From Parafrankia elaeagni (GTDB lineage: Bacteria; Actinomycetota; Actinomycetes; Frankiales; Frankiaceae): 64,000 nt of DNA. Position numbers and translations under genes: made by a program. Under the pieces are notes generated by a model. The model saw nothing but the letters and a program-made list of their open reading frames with translations. It did not search any database and was not told the DNA's origin. This document shows, in pieces, positions 38,632 through 48,249 of the stretch (within the stretch, counting starts at the first letter, position 1; each line of letters starts with the position of its first letter). The stretch is taken from the NCBI RefSeq assembly GCF_000374165.1, contig NZ_KB893761.1, positions 36,741 through 100,740 on the forward strand. The letters are read 5' to 3'.

Positions 38632-40212
38632 ATGGGTGTGGATCTACCGCCACCGGGCACGGGCCGACCGCCGCCGATTCCTCGAGTGCGATCAAGCGGC
38701 TCCTGGGACCAGCCCGAGCATCTCCTGCTCTGGGTCCGGACGGGTGCGGTGTGCGTCCGGATCGAAGACGATCCGGAGGTTCGGCTCACCGCAGGCGAGG
38801 GGGTCTGGATTCCGGCGGCCCCCGGCAACCACTGGACGGTCGTCACCGAGCCAGGCACGGTCGCCTTCCCGCTGCTGACACATCCGAGCATCGCGGCCGA
38901 GAGCTCGTCCAGGCCGCGGCGTTTCGTGGTTCCCCATGGCTGGCAGGACTGGCTGATCCAGCACTTCAACCTCATGGTCACGCCGCTGACCGGCCACGGG
39001 TACTCCCAGGACGCGCTCGTCGGTCTTCTCCACGGCTCCGGTCGGCGACCACCCGCGCGAAGCGGGGACGTCCAGCCGTACGCGGTCGATCCGCCGGTCA
39101 GGCCGAAAGCCAGCGGAGCCCGAGAAGTGGCCGACGAACTGCTTCGGAACCCCGCGCTCGACCGCACCGTCGCCGAATGGGCGGCCCAGGTGCTGTCCAG
39201 CCCGCGCACCCTGCTCCGCGACTTCCGCGCCGACACCGGGCTCACCTTCGAGCAGTGGCGGCTGCGCTGCCGACTGCACGCGGCCCTCGAACTCCTGGCC
39301 GCCGGCTGTGGCGTCGACCAGATGGCGGCACGAGTGGGTTTCGCCACGCACAACGGTTTCACCCGCGCGTTCAAGCAGCAGTTCGGGCTGACCCCGCACG
39401 AGTTCGGCCGGAACCTCTCCGCCCGGCCTGTCGCATGTGAGCCGACGCAACGCGCGGCGGCACGCCAGGCCGACGACCTGCTGCGCATGATGCACGCGCA
39501 GAACACCCCCGCCATGCCCGGCCTGCTGGCCGCGGCTCGCACACCGTTGCACACGAACAACGTCCACGTGCTCATCTGGACGTATCGCGGCAGCGGATAC
39601 CTGGAAATCGGCGATCACCGTTACGAACAGGAACGAGGCGTCGCGACCTGGATCCCCGCGGGCTCGGAGCACACCACGGGTGTGCGCGAGAACTCGATCT
39701 CCCTGCCGCTCGGGGACGCCAGCGCCGGCGACCTCCAGCTGACCGAGCCGCTGCAGGCCGAGTTCTCGCCCGCCTGGGACGACTACCTGATGTTCTGCTC
39801 CATCAGCGCCCGCACCCCACTGCGTCCGGACGACTACGACCCCGGCCATATCCTCGACCTGTTCGCCGATCAGGTCGCCGCGCAGCGAGCGCTGTCGGTA
39901 CCGATGCCGACCGACTCCCGTGCCCGGGGAGTGGCGATGGACTACTTGCGCCGCATCGGTACTTCCGGCGGGTCAGGGCTCGACGTGCCCGCCGACATCC
40001 ACCGAGCGTTCCGTGACGAGACGGGCATGACCTTCGCCCGGTGGTGCTACGCCGCCCGCATGCGCATAGCCCGCGACCTGCTCACCGGCGGTGCCAAACC
40101 CAGCGCCGTCGCCCGCCGCGTCGGCTACGCCCACCTACCCACCTTCAGCGCCGCCTTCACCCGCTTCCACGGACTCTCACCACGGGACTACCGGGAACGC
40201 GAATCCGGCTAA
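38632..40212 (+). CDS. Tandem-fused AraC-family regulator (cupin-HTH-cupin-HTH)
   Basis: 526 residues, about twice the usual length. Residues 20-100 form a cupin-like sensor (LTAGEGVWIPAAPGNHWTVV); 175-265 an AraC DNA-binding domain (LSSPRTLLRDFRADTGLTFE, then VGFATHNGFTRAFKQQFGLT); 285-400 a second cupin (RYEQERGVATWIPAGSEHTT); 430-522 a second AraC domain (AVARRVGYAHLPTFSAAFTR, FHGLSPRDYR). The first helix-turn-helix of the second DNA-binding domain seems shortened. It is divergent from the uptake operon across an iron box and is probably an activator that senses the siderophore, as YbtA or PchR do. That role is inferred from position. Confidence 0.88.
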   Translation: MGVDLPPPGTGRPPPIPRVRSSGSWDQPEHLLLWVRTGAVCVRIEDDPEVRLTAGEGVWIPAAPGNHWTVVTEPGTVAFPLLTHPSIAAESSSRPRRFVVPHGWQDWLIQHFNLMVTPLTGHGYSQDALVGLLHGSGRRPPARSGDVQPYAVDPPVRPKASGAREVADELLRNPALDRTVAEWAAQVLSSPRTLLRDFRADTGLTFEQWRLRCRLHAALELLAAGCGVDQMAARVGFATHNGFTRAFKQQFGLTPHEFGRNLSARPVACEPTQRAAARQADDLLRMMHAQNTPAMPGLLAAARTPLHTNNVHVLIWTYRGSGYLEIGDHRYEQERGVATWIPAGSEHTTGVRENSISLPLGDASAGDLQLTEPLQAEFSPAWDDYLMFCSISARTPLRPDDYDPGHILDLFADQVAAQRALSVPMPTDSRARGVAMDYLRRIGTSGGSGLDVPADIHRAFRDETGMTFARWCYAARMRIARDLLTGGAKPSAVARRVGYAHLPTFSAAFTRFHGLSPRDYRERESG

Positions 40213-40479
40213 CGGGCGGCCGCCAGCCGGGGGACTGTCTCTTTCAAGGCGAGCGGACTCCGTCCGAGCACATACGCCGAACGCCGGGGCCGCTCGGTCC
40301 GTGCCGGGTGCCCCCGTGAATCTTGGTTGCGGAGCGTAGTTTCGGGGATTGGTCGGCGGCGGCTGCGGCGCTGACGCGTGGGTGCCAGGTGAGGGGGCCG
40401 TGGCCGAGGTCGTGTTCGAACCGGTCGCCGAGGTCTCCGGGGCCTGTGAAGGCAGCTTCGAGGATCGTGCCGTTTTAGG

Positions 40480-41400
40480 TCAGGGTGGGGTGAGGCCGCG
40501 GAAGGCGGCACGGACCAGAGAGCGGCCCCGCGCCGGGGATATCGCGCGACTCTGGCCGGCCATGGTTTCGGCCCGGTAGGTGGTGATGCCTTTCAGTTCG
40601 CCGTTGGGGCCGAACGGCACAGCTTCGACCACCAGGTCGACGAGCGCGCCGTCGGGCAGGTGCACCAGCGTGTCGGGATCGCCGGTCAGTGGCCTGCCGT
40701 CAACGTTCAGCCGGTAACGGAAGCGGAAGCCGAAGCGGCCGTCGGCGCCGACTTGCTCGTCGGGCAGCGAGAGTTCGTCGCGGATGCACCGAAGAAGCTG
40801 CCAGACGGTCACGGCCGGGGGCACTGGAAGCACGATCGCGAAACCCAGGTCGCGGTTGCGGACCCGCATGGTGTGGGCCGCCACGAGGCGACCGATGTCA
40901 CCGCTGGCACCCATACCGGAGGGGCCGATCGTGATCATGGTGGCGGCGTGGCGGGGTGGTGAAACAGCCCCGGCGGGCGGATCCCAGCCGCCCCGCGCAA
41001 TCGCGGCCAGTTCGTTCGCCACATCGTCCCAGCGGCCATGGCATGCGTCCAGGTTCCGGTACGGCGCCATCAGCGGCGGCAGTGGGCTGTCGTCGAGCCG
41101 GATGACGAGTAGTGACAGGCTGCGGTCGTTCAGCTCGCGGGCCAGCGCCGCGGACCATTCGGCCCGGGCCAGTCCCGGATCGAGGCTCGCCGATGCCGAC
41201 CACAGCAGTGCGTAGCAGTCGAACTGGGTTAACGCATCGTTGATCCACAGCACCCAGTTGGTTCCGGCCGGGATCTGTCGGTTCTGCCGGGCATCGATAC
41301 CCTCCCGCAGAAGCTGCGCGGTCAGGTAGTCACCGACCTTCTGGTCGGCGTCGACGCAGCTGAGATACACCATGGGCGCACCGGTGGACGTGCCCGGCAT
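40480..41400 (-). CDS. TIR-domain protein with ubiquitin-like C-terminal domain
   Basis: 306 residues from ATG 41400, four bases after the CHAT gene stop; the upstream open frame lies inside that gene. Residues 8-140 are TIR-like: MVYLSCVDADQKVGDYLTAQ, ALLWSASASLDPGLARAEWS with the glutamate expected in NADase TIRs. Residues 175-270 (TVWQLLRCIRDELSLP, YRLNVDGRPL, DTLVHLPDGALVDLVVEA) have the pattern of a beta-grasp ubiquitin-like fold; this is my reading of the strand pattern. It is probably the effector or signalling part of a conflict system with the CHAT protease. It is convergent with the AraC gene; 40213-40479 holds nothing recognisable. Confidence 0.82.
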   Translation of the reverse strand: MPGTSTGAPMVYLSCVDADQKVGDYLTAQLLREGIDARQNRQIPAGTNWVLWINDALTQFDCYALLWSASASLDPGLARAEWSAALARELNDRSLSLLVIRLDDSPLPPLMAPYRNLDACHGRWDDVANELAAIARGGWDPPAGAVSPPRHAATMITIGPSGMGASGDIGRLVAAHTMRVRNRDLGFAIVLPVPPAVTVWQLLRCIRDELSLPDEQVGADGRFGFRFRYRLNVDGRPLTGDPDTLVHLPDGALVDLVVEAVPFGPNGELKGITTYRAETMAGQSRAISPARGRSLVRAAFRGLTPP

Positions 41401-41404
41401 CCGG

Positions 41405-44254
41405 TCATCTCCGTTCTTTTCGATCACTGCCGTCTGTGCCGCTCGTGGCTCGGCGTATCCTGCGCCGGACAGGGCCGGCGGTGGTCTGCCAGCCGGCATC
41501 GCCGAACAGAGTCCAGCAGGCCCAGCGCGCGGGATGACCGGGAGCCGCCACCTCTCCCCCCTCGCGGCGCACCGTACCTGCCCCTGCATCCGTGGGTACA
41601 CCGGCGTGGATCTCACGCTGGGCCTGGCGCAGCGCGAGGTCGCGGGGCAGGTGGCGCAGATGGTGGCAGAAGCGGTCGAGGAGCACGGCCGCGACCGGGT
41701 CAGCCGCCACCCACCGGGCAGCCACCACCGCGGCGGCGCCGGCGTGCAGGCCGGCCCGCACGAAGCCGGTCCGCTCGTCCCGGCCGACCCGGGTGGCCAT
41801 GCCGGACTCGCAGGCGCCGAGCACCAGTGTCCCGCAGCCGCTGAGATCCATCGCCTGCAGGTTCTCGGGCGACAGCCGGCCGGCCGGGCCGGCGGGTGCG
41901 AGCTGCAGCCAGGCGTCCCGCGGGCCGTACTCACCGTGGCAGTCGAGGCGGACCAGCCGGTGTCGGCGTTGGCCAAGCGTCGCCCGCAGCCGGTCCGGCG
42001 TCGCCGCGGCACCGTCGAGCACACTGCTGTGACGCCCGCGGGCTGGTGTGAGCCCCTCGGCGGGTGGGCTGACCAACAGGTCCCGTTCGCCGCGCACCGC
42101 GAGGGAGCGCCGGGCGAGCGGTCGACGCGCGGACAGGCAGGGCAGATCGGACAGCGCGATCCGAAGCCCCAGCGGCAGTGCCGGGTCGGGGTGGGTGTCG
42201 ACGGCTCGGTGGCCGCCGGCCCGGAACCCGCCGGACACGGATCCGGCAGCCGTGGGCAGAGCGGCGAAGGGTATGTCGGCGAGGACATCACCGGCGACGA
42301 GCGTGAGTCTGCGCACCCGCGGCGGCAGCCGCCACAGGACGTCGGCGAGCCCGATCAGTCCGGCGATCCGCGCGGTGGCGGCGTCGAACATGTCCCGCCC
42401 GACCGGCGACTCCAACACCTCCCCGCTCCAACAGCCGGTCAGCTCGTCGACAGCCTCAGTCAGCTCGTCGCGTCGGCAGTCGACGCCGACGTGGTACAGC
42501 TGACGCCGGCCGAGCACGGCGTGGTGCAGCCGGAAGGGCGTCGCGTGCATCAGCCACACCGCCTGGTCACGGGGCAGGTGGTTCGCGGTCGCCCGGATCC
42601 ACTCCCAGGCGGACGCGTCGTCGTCGGGGGCGGGCAGCTGACGTAGCCGGCCTTCCTCGGCGGGCAGGATCCGCCCGAGGAGCGCGGCGCCGCGCGCGGC
42701 CTCCATGGCGACGACGAGCGAGGCCACCGCGGCGGCACCCCGCTCATCACCCTGTTCACCCGGACCGCCGCGTGGGACGGCCCGTTCGGCGGCGAGACGG
42801 ATGCGTTCGTCGTGCTCGTCGGCGACGGACTGCAGCATGCCGACCCGGACCGCGTCGCTGATCTGCCGGCCGGCGATCTGTTCCTCGATGTCATGGGCTT
42901 CGGCCCAGCAACGGACCGCCTGGTCGTACTCGGTCAACCGGTGCCGGGCCTCGCCGAGCAGCCGCAGCGCACGGGCTCTGATCCCGGCCAGCCCGGGCCG
43001 CCGCGCGTGTCGCACCGCTCGCTCGAACTCCGCGACGGCGGCATGAGCATGCCGCGGTTGCCGGTTCTGCCGGCACCTGGCCAGGTGCAGCTCGCCGGTG
43101 GTCAGGTGCCACAGTGCGAGGTCCCGGTCCGCGGCCGCCCGCAGCGTCTCGGCGCCGATTCCATCGATTCCACCGGCCCCACCGATCCCACCGGCCTGCA
43201 GCCGGTTGAGCGCGGTCTGGGCCTCGTCCAGGAGCCCATCGGCGATCAGTGCCTGGACATGGCGCACCGCTCGGTCGAACGCCACCACGGTGCCTGCCCG
43301 CGGCCCGGTGGTCGGGCCGGCTGTGCTGCCGGTTCGATCGAGGTCCTCGGGGACGGTCGCGTAGGCACGCGCGATCCACCGAGTGGCCTCGGCTGGGTCC
43401 GGCCATCGGGTCGCCGCCTCGTCCAGCCGCGGACGCAGCGCCAGAGCGTCCCTGTCCCGGCGCATCGCCAACAGCAGGGTGGTGAGCTCGACGTACACCG
43501 GAAGCCGAAGTGCCTCGTCGAGGTCGGGGTTGCGGACGAGAGCCAGCATGACCTGGGCGGCGGCCTCGTAGTGCAGCTGTCGGCGCAGGGCGAGCGCCAG
43601 CTGGAACTGGCCGGCGACGGTGTTCGGGCGTGGGGCGGCGAGGACGCCCGCGATCTCCGTCTCGACCCCTGCCCGCACCGCGAGCAGCATGCGGTCCTGC
43701 TCGATGATCGAGAAGGTGGGATCGCCGGCCGCACGCAGGTCCCGCTCGGCCTCGTCAAGCAGGTGGATGGCGGTGGCGCGGTCGCCGGCGTCCGCCGCGG
43801 CCAGCGCCTCCATCCGTCGCAGCCGGCCACGGGCCGCCACGGACAGCGGCGTGCGGAGGCCGGCCGCACGCACGGCTGCCGCGTCCGCGCCGGCCCCGCG
43901 CAGGTCGCCGGTCGCCGCCCGCAGCTGTGCCCGTTCCAGCAGCAGCTGGCGAGGGTCAACGCCGGTCGCGCTGGCCTGCGCGAGGTAACGCTCGGCGTGT
44001 TGCAGGCCCCGGCTCAGCGCGCCTACCTGCCGCAGGGCGGCGAGATGATCGGCGGTGAGCAGCACCCACAGGTCCGCCTCGCGGGCGTCGGCGGAGCCCG
44101 CGGCGGCGTCCGCACCGGCAGCCGCTGCCAGGCCGACGGCGGTCAGGTAGGCGGTATCGATCCCGGCCGTGTTGCCTTCGCGCAGCGCGTGGGCGCCGGC
44201 TTCGACCGCCCGGCTGAGCGGTGTTCCCCGCGGAATCCTCAGCACGTCGGCCAT
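41405..44254 (-). CDS. TPR-CHAT (caspase-like) protein
   Basis: 949 residues. The first 500 are alpha-helical, Ala/Leu/Arg-rich and repeat-like (for example RALRLLGEARHRLTEYDQAV), as in TPR arrays. The C-terminal 330 residues form a CHAT protease domain: the histidine is in VRLDCHGEYG and the cysteine in LVLGACESGM, both present, with ADIPFAALP earlier in the domain. CHAT proteases act in bacterial immunity and cell-death circuits. The TIR gene begins four bases downstream, so both are almost certainly co-translated. The lipoprotein gene ends 67 bp upstream. Confidence 0.9.
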   Translation of the reverse strand: MADVLRIPRGTPLSRAVEAGAHALREGNTAGIDTAYLTAVGLAAAAGADAAAGSADAREADLWVLLTADHLAALRQVGALSRGLQHAERYLAQASATGVDPRQLLLERAQLRAATGDLRGAGADAAAVRAAGLRTPLSVAARGRLRRMEALAAADAGDRATAIHLLDEAERDLRAAGDPTFSIIEQDRMLLAVRAGVETEIAGVLAAPRPNTVAGQFQLALALRRQLHYEAAAQVMLALVRNPDLDEALRLPVYVELTTLLLAMRRDRDALALRPRLDEAATRWPDPAEATRWIARAYATVPEDLDRTGSTAGPTTGPRAGTVVAFDRAVRHVQALIADGLLDEAQTALNRLQAGGIGGAGGIDGIGAETLRAAADRDLALWHLTTGELHLARCRQNRQPRHAHAAVAEFERAVRHARRPGLAGIRARALRLLGEARHRLTEYDQAVRCWAEAHDIEEQIAGRQISDAVRVGMLQSVADEHDERIRLAAERAVPRGGPGEQGDERGAAAVASLVVAMEAARGAALLGRILPAEEGRLRQLPAPDDDASAWEWIRATANHLPRDQAVWLMHATPFRLHHAVLGRRQLYHVGVDCRRDELTEAVDELTGCWSGEVLESPVGRDMFDAATARIAGLIGLADVLWRLPPRVRRLTLVAGDVLADIPFAALPTAAGSVSGGFRAGGHRAVDTHPDPALPLGLRIALSDLPCLSARRPLARRSLAVRGERDLLVSPPAEGLTPARGRHSSVLDGAAATPDRLRATLGQRRHRLVRLDCHGEYGPRDAWLQLAPAGPAGRLSPENLQAMDLSGCGTLVLGACESGMATRVGRDERTGFVRAGLHAGAAAVVAARWVAADPVAAVLLDRFCHHLRHLPRDLALRQAQREIHAGVPTDAGAGTVRREGGEVAAPGHPARWACWTLFGDAGWQTTAGPVRRRIRRATSGTDGSDRKERR

Positions 44255-44321
44255 CGGTACCGCCGGGTGGAAGGCCGGCCTGGGCTCGGCCGGCCCAGTG
44301 CGTCACAGCAGCTCCGCCGGT

Positions 44322-47300
44322 TCACGTCGGGTCGCAGTCGTCAGCGTGTTCGCCGGTGGCCGGGCAGACCAGCACCACCGTGCTGACGGGCTGGTCGACC
44401 GGCCCGGTCGTAGCCGGGCTCGGGCGGGCCGGCGCGGCCGAAGCGAGCGTCTGGAGTGGTCTGAGCGGCGGAGTCGACCCGGGTGAGGCGGACGGCGTCG
44501 ATGTCTGCAGGGATGTCTGCAGGGCTTGGGGGGGCACCATCACTGTTCGTGTCCAACTTGCGCCTCCATGTGCCAGGACGTCGGGGCGGGCAGCCGCGTT
44601 GTGGGTAGCCGCGGTCACGGCGGTCACGGCGGTCACCGTCACCCGCATGCCCTGCGCCTGGCTGTCGGCGATGAACAGGCCGTCCTGCGCGGTGACCGAC
44701 GAACGCAGGCCCTCGTGCAGGTAGACGGCGACTTCGTCACCCGCGTCGGTGAGCACTTCGCCCAGGGTGCGGTCACGCTGAACCGAGCCGGCCAGCACCG
44801 ACAGTGGACCGGCGTCGACGTACACGATGGCCTCGCCGTCCAGACGCAGGGTTGGGGCCGTGGACCGGGGGGCGGCGGCGACGATGCGGTGCACCCGGGC
44901 GGCCCGGGGATCGTCCGCGGCGAGCAGCCGAACCTCGTGCTCGTCGACGAGCGCGGCTGCGCCGTCCGGCAGCGCGAGCCCGCGTAGGAGGCCGTCATGT
45001 GCCTTCACCGCCTCGGCCATCACCGGGATGACCTGGTCGAGGTGGGCCAGCAGCGCCGCGCCCTCAGCACTGCCGTCGGGCCCGAAGGTCCGGTCACCGG
45101 CAGGCACCCACGACTCGCCGGTCGACGCGGTGCCGGCAAGGACGACCTCGGTGGTGCGACCGTCCGGATCGATCACCGTGATGGTTCGGTCCCGGTTCGT
45201 CGGTGGGGGGGTGAAGCTGGACGTCGCGTCGTTGTGGTCCGAGGCGGCCACCGTATGCCACCAGGTGTGGCCGTCGTCGGGTGGCTTCGGGGCCGCGGTC
45301 AGGGTCGCCTCGGCGAACGCGGTCTGCTCATATGTCAGGTTGCCGCGGGTCACGGAGGTCGGCCCGCCGATACGGAACGCCAGGTCCGCCCCCGGCGGGT
45401 GGTTGCCGGTGCCGTAGGTGAGCCAGGGCTCGCCCGGGCCGCCCACCTTGATGAACAGCTGGCCGGCGGAATCACGGTAGGTGGTCAGCGTGGTGTCGGG
45501 CCCGGGGGCGGGCGGCGCCGGCCCGGGCTTCGCGTTCCAGCGATCCTGCGCCGACTGGAGCACTCGGCGGGCTTGATCGACGAGGCTCCACCGCCAGTGG
45601 ATGTCCACGGTGTCGACGGTGGCCCAGGCATCGAGCCTGCCGAGCTCGTGGCCCGCGTAGGTGACGTGCTGGGAGACCCGTCCGTCACCGGCGGTCACGG
45701 TGCTGGACATCGCCCGGGGCGTGGTGCCGGAACGCCAGATCCTGACCCCGCCCATCGGGATGACCTCGCGGGGCGAGGCGTCGATCCGGATCTCGGTCTG
45801 GTCGCCGTGCGTGGTGAGCGTGCGGGTGACTTTCTCGCTGACCGTGGCCGGTTTGCCGTCGCGCTGCTGGGTACCGATGCTGACCTCGGTGATGTGGCCG
45901 TCGCCGTGCTCGTCGATCTTCGAATCAGGATCGAGCAGTCCGGCGCGGCGCAGCGGAGACGGCAGATCCGCCTGGTAGTCGGCGTTCCCGATACGTGCGT
46001 TGAGATCGCCGAGCGAGACCCCCCCTCTGATCAGCAGCTGGCTGCAGGAGCTGTAGGTCTTCGTCGGGGTCTGGACCAGGGCCTGAGCCTCGCCGGTCGA
46101 GCCCGGGGCGAGGAAGGGGATCGGTGCCCGTTCTCGAAGCTGGTTGTTCGTGCGGTACCAGTCGGGGAAGGTCGGGCTCGCCGACCGCGTCTGGTCCGCG
46201 GGCAGCGTGGGCAGGGAGCCACCCTGATCGCGCAGCCATTCCAGTGCGCCGCTCCAGCGCATGATCTGCTCGAGCCGGGCGTACTGCGGCTCGTAGTCGG
46301 CGATCGCCTGGTAGTTCTGGTCCCAGAAGTGCAGTCCGCGGCTGGATGCGTAGCTCGGCTCGACCTCGCTGCCGTTCTCACCATCGGTGCGTGTGAACAG
46401 CCGGGTGGCCTGGGCACCGAGATCGATCCGGTCGTCGGACCTGGCGAAGGCCCGGTCGTTCTGCCCGAACCACAGCCGGCCGCTCTTCGCGCTCGCATCG
46501 GTCGTCGGCTCGCACTGGCTCCACGGAATGGACGCCTGGACGTCCGGGACGAATCCACCGACCGCCGCGGTCGGTATGCCGCTGCCGGTGCCGACCACCC
46601 AGCTTTTGGCGACGTAGTCGGTGTAGAAGAGCGTCATCCCGATGTCCGTGTTCTCGAGCCCGCCGTCATAGCGGGCCTGGCTGTAGACGGGTCCGCCGTC
46701 GACCAGGCGGCTCACCGACCACAGCTGGGTTCGGTCCTTCGGCAGGCCCTGCCTGGTCAGATCCGCGTCCGAGCGCGCATTCCGGAAAAGCGCCGCGTCC
46801 AGCTCGCCGCGGATCCTTTGCCGCGCGGCCGGATCATCGATGATCTTCATGGTGAGGTCGCGGTCCAGGTCGGGGATCGCCGCGTGCAGCGCGCTGAGGC
46901 CCGGGGGGTCCGCGGTCGGCAGGGGCCCCGGGTCAAGGGAGAATCCGGGCGGGACGGCCCCGCCTGCGGCCGGGTAGGCCCTCTGCAGTACGGAGACATC
47001 TGCCGGGGTCACCGGTGCCTGAGGTGGGCCCGGCCACTGCCAGCCGCTCGCCCAGACCTGTGATCCCCGCAGGGTCAACTGCGAGAGATCCTGAGTGGTG
47101 GCGAGGAATTTGGCCAGCTCATCCGGACTGTCCACGCGCATGGTGCGGTAACCGAAGTCGGATCGCACATCAGAGGTCGGGCGCGGCGAGCCGTCGATCA
47201 TCTCGATCGTGTCCAGCTCTGGCCGCAACCAGTAGTGGTCGATGGTGACCCGGGCAGGGTCCGCGCCGTGGTCCGCGCGGTACTGGTCGAGCAGCAGGCC

Positions 47301-47795
47301 AACGGTCCGCGCCTCGTTCGGATCCTCCGTCGGCACCAGAACGTGCACGACTCCCTGGCCGTCGGTCAACAGTCGGCCCGGGCCGACCTGCTGGCGGGCG
47401 AGGTCCGCGAAGCCCGGATCCCGGACCGGCAGTGTGTCGTAGGCCGTGTGGACGAACGTCGCCGTGTCCAGGTTCAGATGCGCGGCCAGTCCGATCAACG
47501 CCCAGTCGCGTAGCTGCTCGTCGGAGTCGGAACGGCCGAGCCCGTCGAGCCGACCGGCAGCCCCGGCGTAGGAGATGTCGTAGCGTGCCAGCGCCGCCGC
47601 ATGATCGATGGGTGGCGGCGGGTGGTGACTATCGCAGGCCGCCAGCGGCAGAGCCAGAGCAGAGACACAGCCGAGGACCGCCACCAACCTCGCCCGGCCC
47701 GCTCCACCCCCGTCCGGCGGGGCACCCGCGGTAACCCGCTGTCGCCTCCGACCCGAACTGAACGTCCACAGTCTCCCGTACCTGCTTCCGGCCAA
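44322..47795 (-). CDS. Large secreted lipoprotein of unknown function
   Basis: The frame runs from ATG 48038, but that start adds 81 residues covering a tandem repeat and no signal. TTG 47795, behind AGGAAAGGG, gives an 1157-residue product with a signal ending in SALALPLAAC, a clear lipobox. The mature protein is large and soluble-looking; I recognise no domain. Visible elements are WSLVDQARRVLQSAQDRW in the middle, PDGRTTEVVLAGTASTGESW, and a low-complexity VTAVTAVTA stretch before a Pro/Ser/Thr-rich tail. It is 67 bp upstream of the CHAT gene in the same direction. It may be a surface sensor for that system, or unrelated. Confidence 0.78.
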   Translation of the reverse strand: MAGSRYGRLWTFSSGRRRQRVTAGAPPDGGGAGRARLVAVLGCVSALALPLAACDSHHPPPPIDHAAALARYDISYAGAAGRLDGLGRSDSDEQLRDWALIGLAAHLNLDTATFVHTAYDTLPVRDPGFADLARQQVGPGRLLTDGQGVVHVLVPTEDPNEARTVGLLLDQYRADHGADPARVTIDHYWLRPELDTIEMIDGSPRPTSDVRSDFGYRTMRVDSPDELAKFLATTQDLSQLTLRGSQVWASGWQWPGPPQAPVTPADVSVLQRAYPAAGGAVPPGFSLDPGPLPTADPPGLSALHAAIPDLDRDLTMKIIDDPAARQRIRGELDAALFRNARSDADLTRQGLPKDRTQLWSVSRLVDGGPVYSQARYDGGLENTDIGMTLFYTDYVAKSWVVGTGSGIPTAAVGGFVPDVQASIPWSQCEPTTDASAKSGRLWFGQNDRAFARSDDRIDLGAQATRLFTRTDGENGSEVEPSYASSRGLHFWDQNYQAIADYEPQYARLEQIMRWSGALEWLRDQGGSLPTLPADQTRSASPTFPDWYRTNNQLRERAPIPFLAPGSTGEAQALVQTPTKTYSSCSQLLIRGGVSLGDLNARIGNADYQADLPSPLRRAGLLDPDSKIDEHGDGHITEVSIGTQQRDGKPATVSEKVTRTLTTHGDQTEIRIDASPREVIPMGGVRIWRSGTTPRAMSSTVTAGDGRVSQHVTYAGHELGRLDAWATVDTVDIHWRWSLVDQARRVLQSAQDRWNAKPGPAPPAPGPDTTLTTYRDSAGQLFIKVGGPGEPWLTYGTGNHPPGADLAFRIGGPTSVTRGNLTYEQTAFAEATLTAAPKPPDDGHTWWHTVAASDHNDATSSFTPPPTNRDRTITVIDPDGRTTEVVLAGTASTGESWVPAGDRTFGPDGSAEGAALLAHLDQVIPVMAEAVKAHDGLLRGLALPDGAAALVDEHEVRLLAADDPRAARVHRIVAAAPRSTAPTLRLDGEAIVYVDAGPLSVLAGSVQRDRTLGEVLTDAGDEVAVYLHEGLRSSVTAQDGLFIADSQAQGMRVTVTAVTAVTAATHNAAARPDVLAHGGASWTRTVMVPPQALQTSLQTSTPSASPGSTPPLRPLQTLASAAPARPSPATTGPVDQPVSTVVLVCPATGEHADDCDPT

Positions 47796-47816
47796 GTTCC
47801 CTTTCCTGTCTGCGTT

Positions 47817-47875
47817 CTCGCCAACAAACGTCTGTGTCGTTGCCGACAAATGTCTGTGTCTTCGCCGACAAACTC
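47817..47875. repeat. Tandem 22-bp repeats upstream of the lipoprotein gene
   Basis: Two 22-bp units (47817-47838 and 47839-47860), consensus TCGCCRACAAAYGTCTGTGTC, are followed by a partial third (47861-47875, TTCGCCGACAAACTC). They lie 22 bp upstream of the proposed TTG start, where direct-repeat operators sit. If ATG 48038 is the true start, they are inside the coding region. Confidence 0.7.
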
Positions 47876-48249
47876 CCCGAGTTTGCCGCCCCGCCCTCGG
47901 ATCCCAGTCACGGTCGACAGCCGGGGCAGTACGACCATCGTCAACGGTCGACCGGGCCGGATACACACCGGGTGCGTCGCAAACAGCTGTGGAAGACTGG
48001 TGTTGAGAGGTTGCTGAGCCTTGACCTCGATCTTTCATGTGACGGGGTCGGCTGATCGCAGGTGTCTCCCCGGCCTCGTTGGCATGGGGTTGGGTTGGGC
48101 TGGGTCGGGCCGTGGTCTGGGTGCCCCGACAGGCCGACGGTGGAGACCTCGCCGTTCAGTCGTTCCTGCGGGTTGGATGACCAGACCTGCTTCCAGATCT
48201 GCCGCGGGTAGCCGGTGAACGCGAGCAGGTCGGCTTTCGCGTCAGAGAG

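Noticed and set aside
42812-44386. 524-codon plus-strand frame opposite the CHAT gene
   Set aside because: The minus-strand frame carries the catalytic His and Cys motifs and the TPR-like pattern; the plus frame is low-complexity Gly/Arg-rich.
47817-47875. Possible CRISPR array
   Set aside because: Units are contiguous with no spacers and only two and a half copies. The same holds for the 16-bp triplets at 51696 and 56646.
47796-48038. N-terminal extension of the large lipoprotein to ATG 48038
   Set aside because: It would put 81 residues, including a repeat-encoded stretch, before the signal peptide. TTG 47795 with a good ribosome-binding site gives a normal signal sequence. Not excluded.
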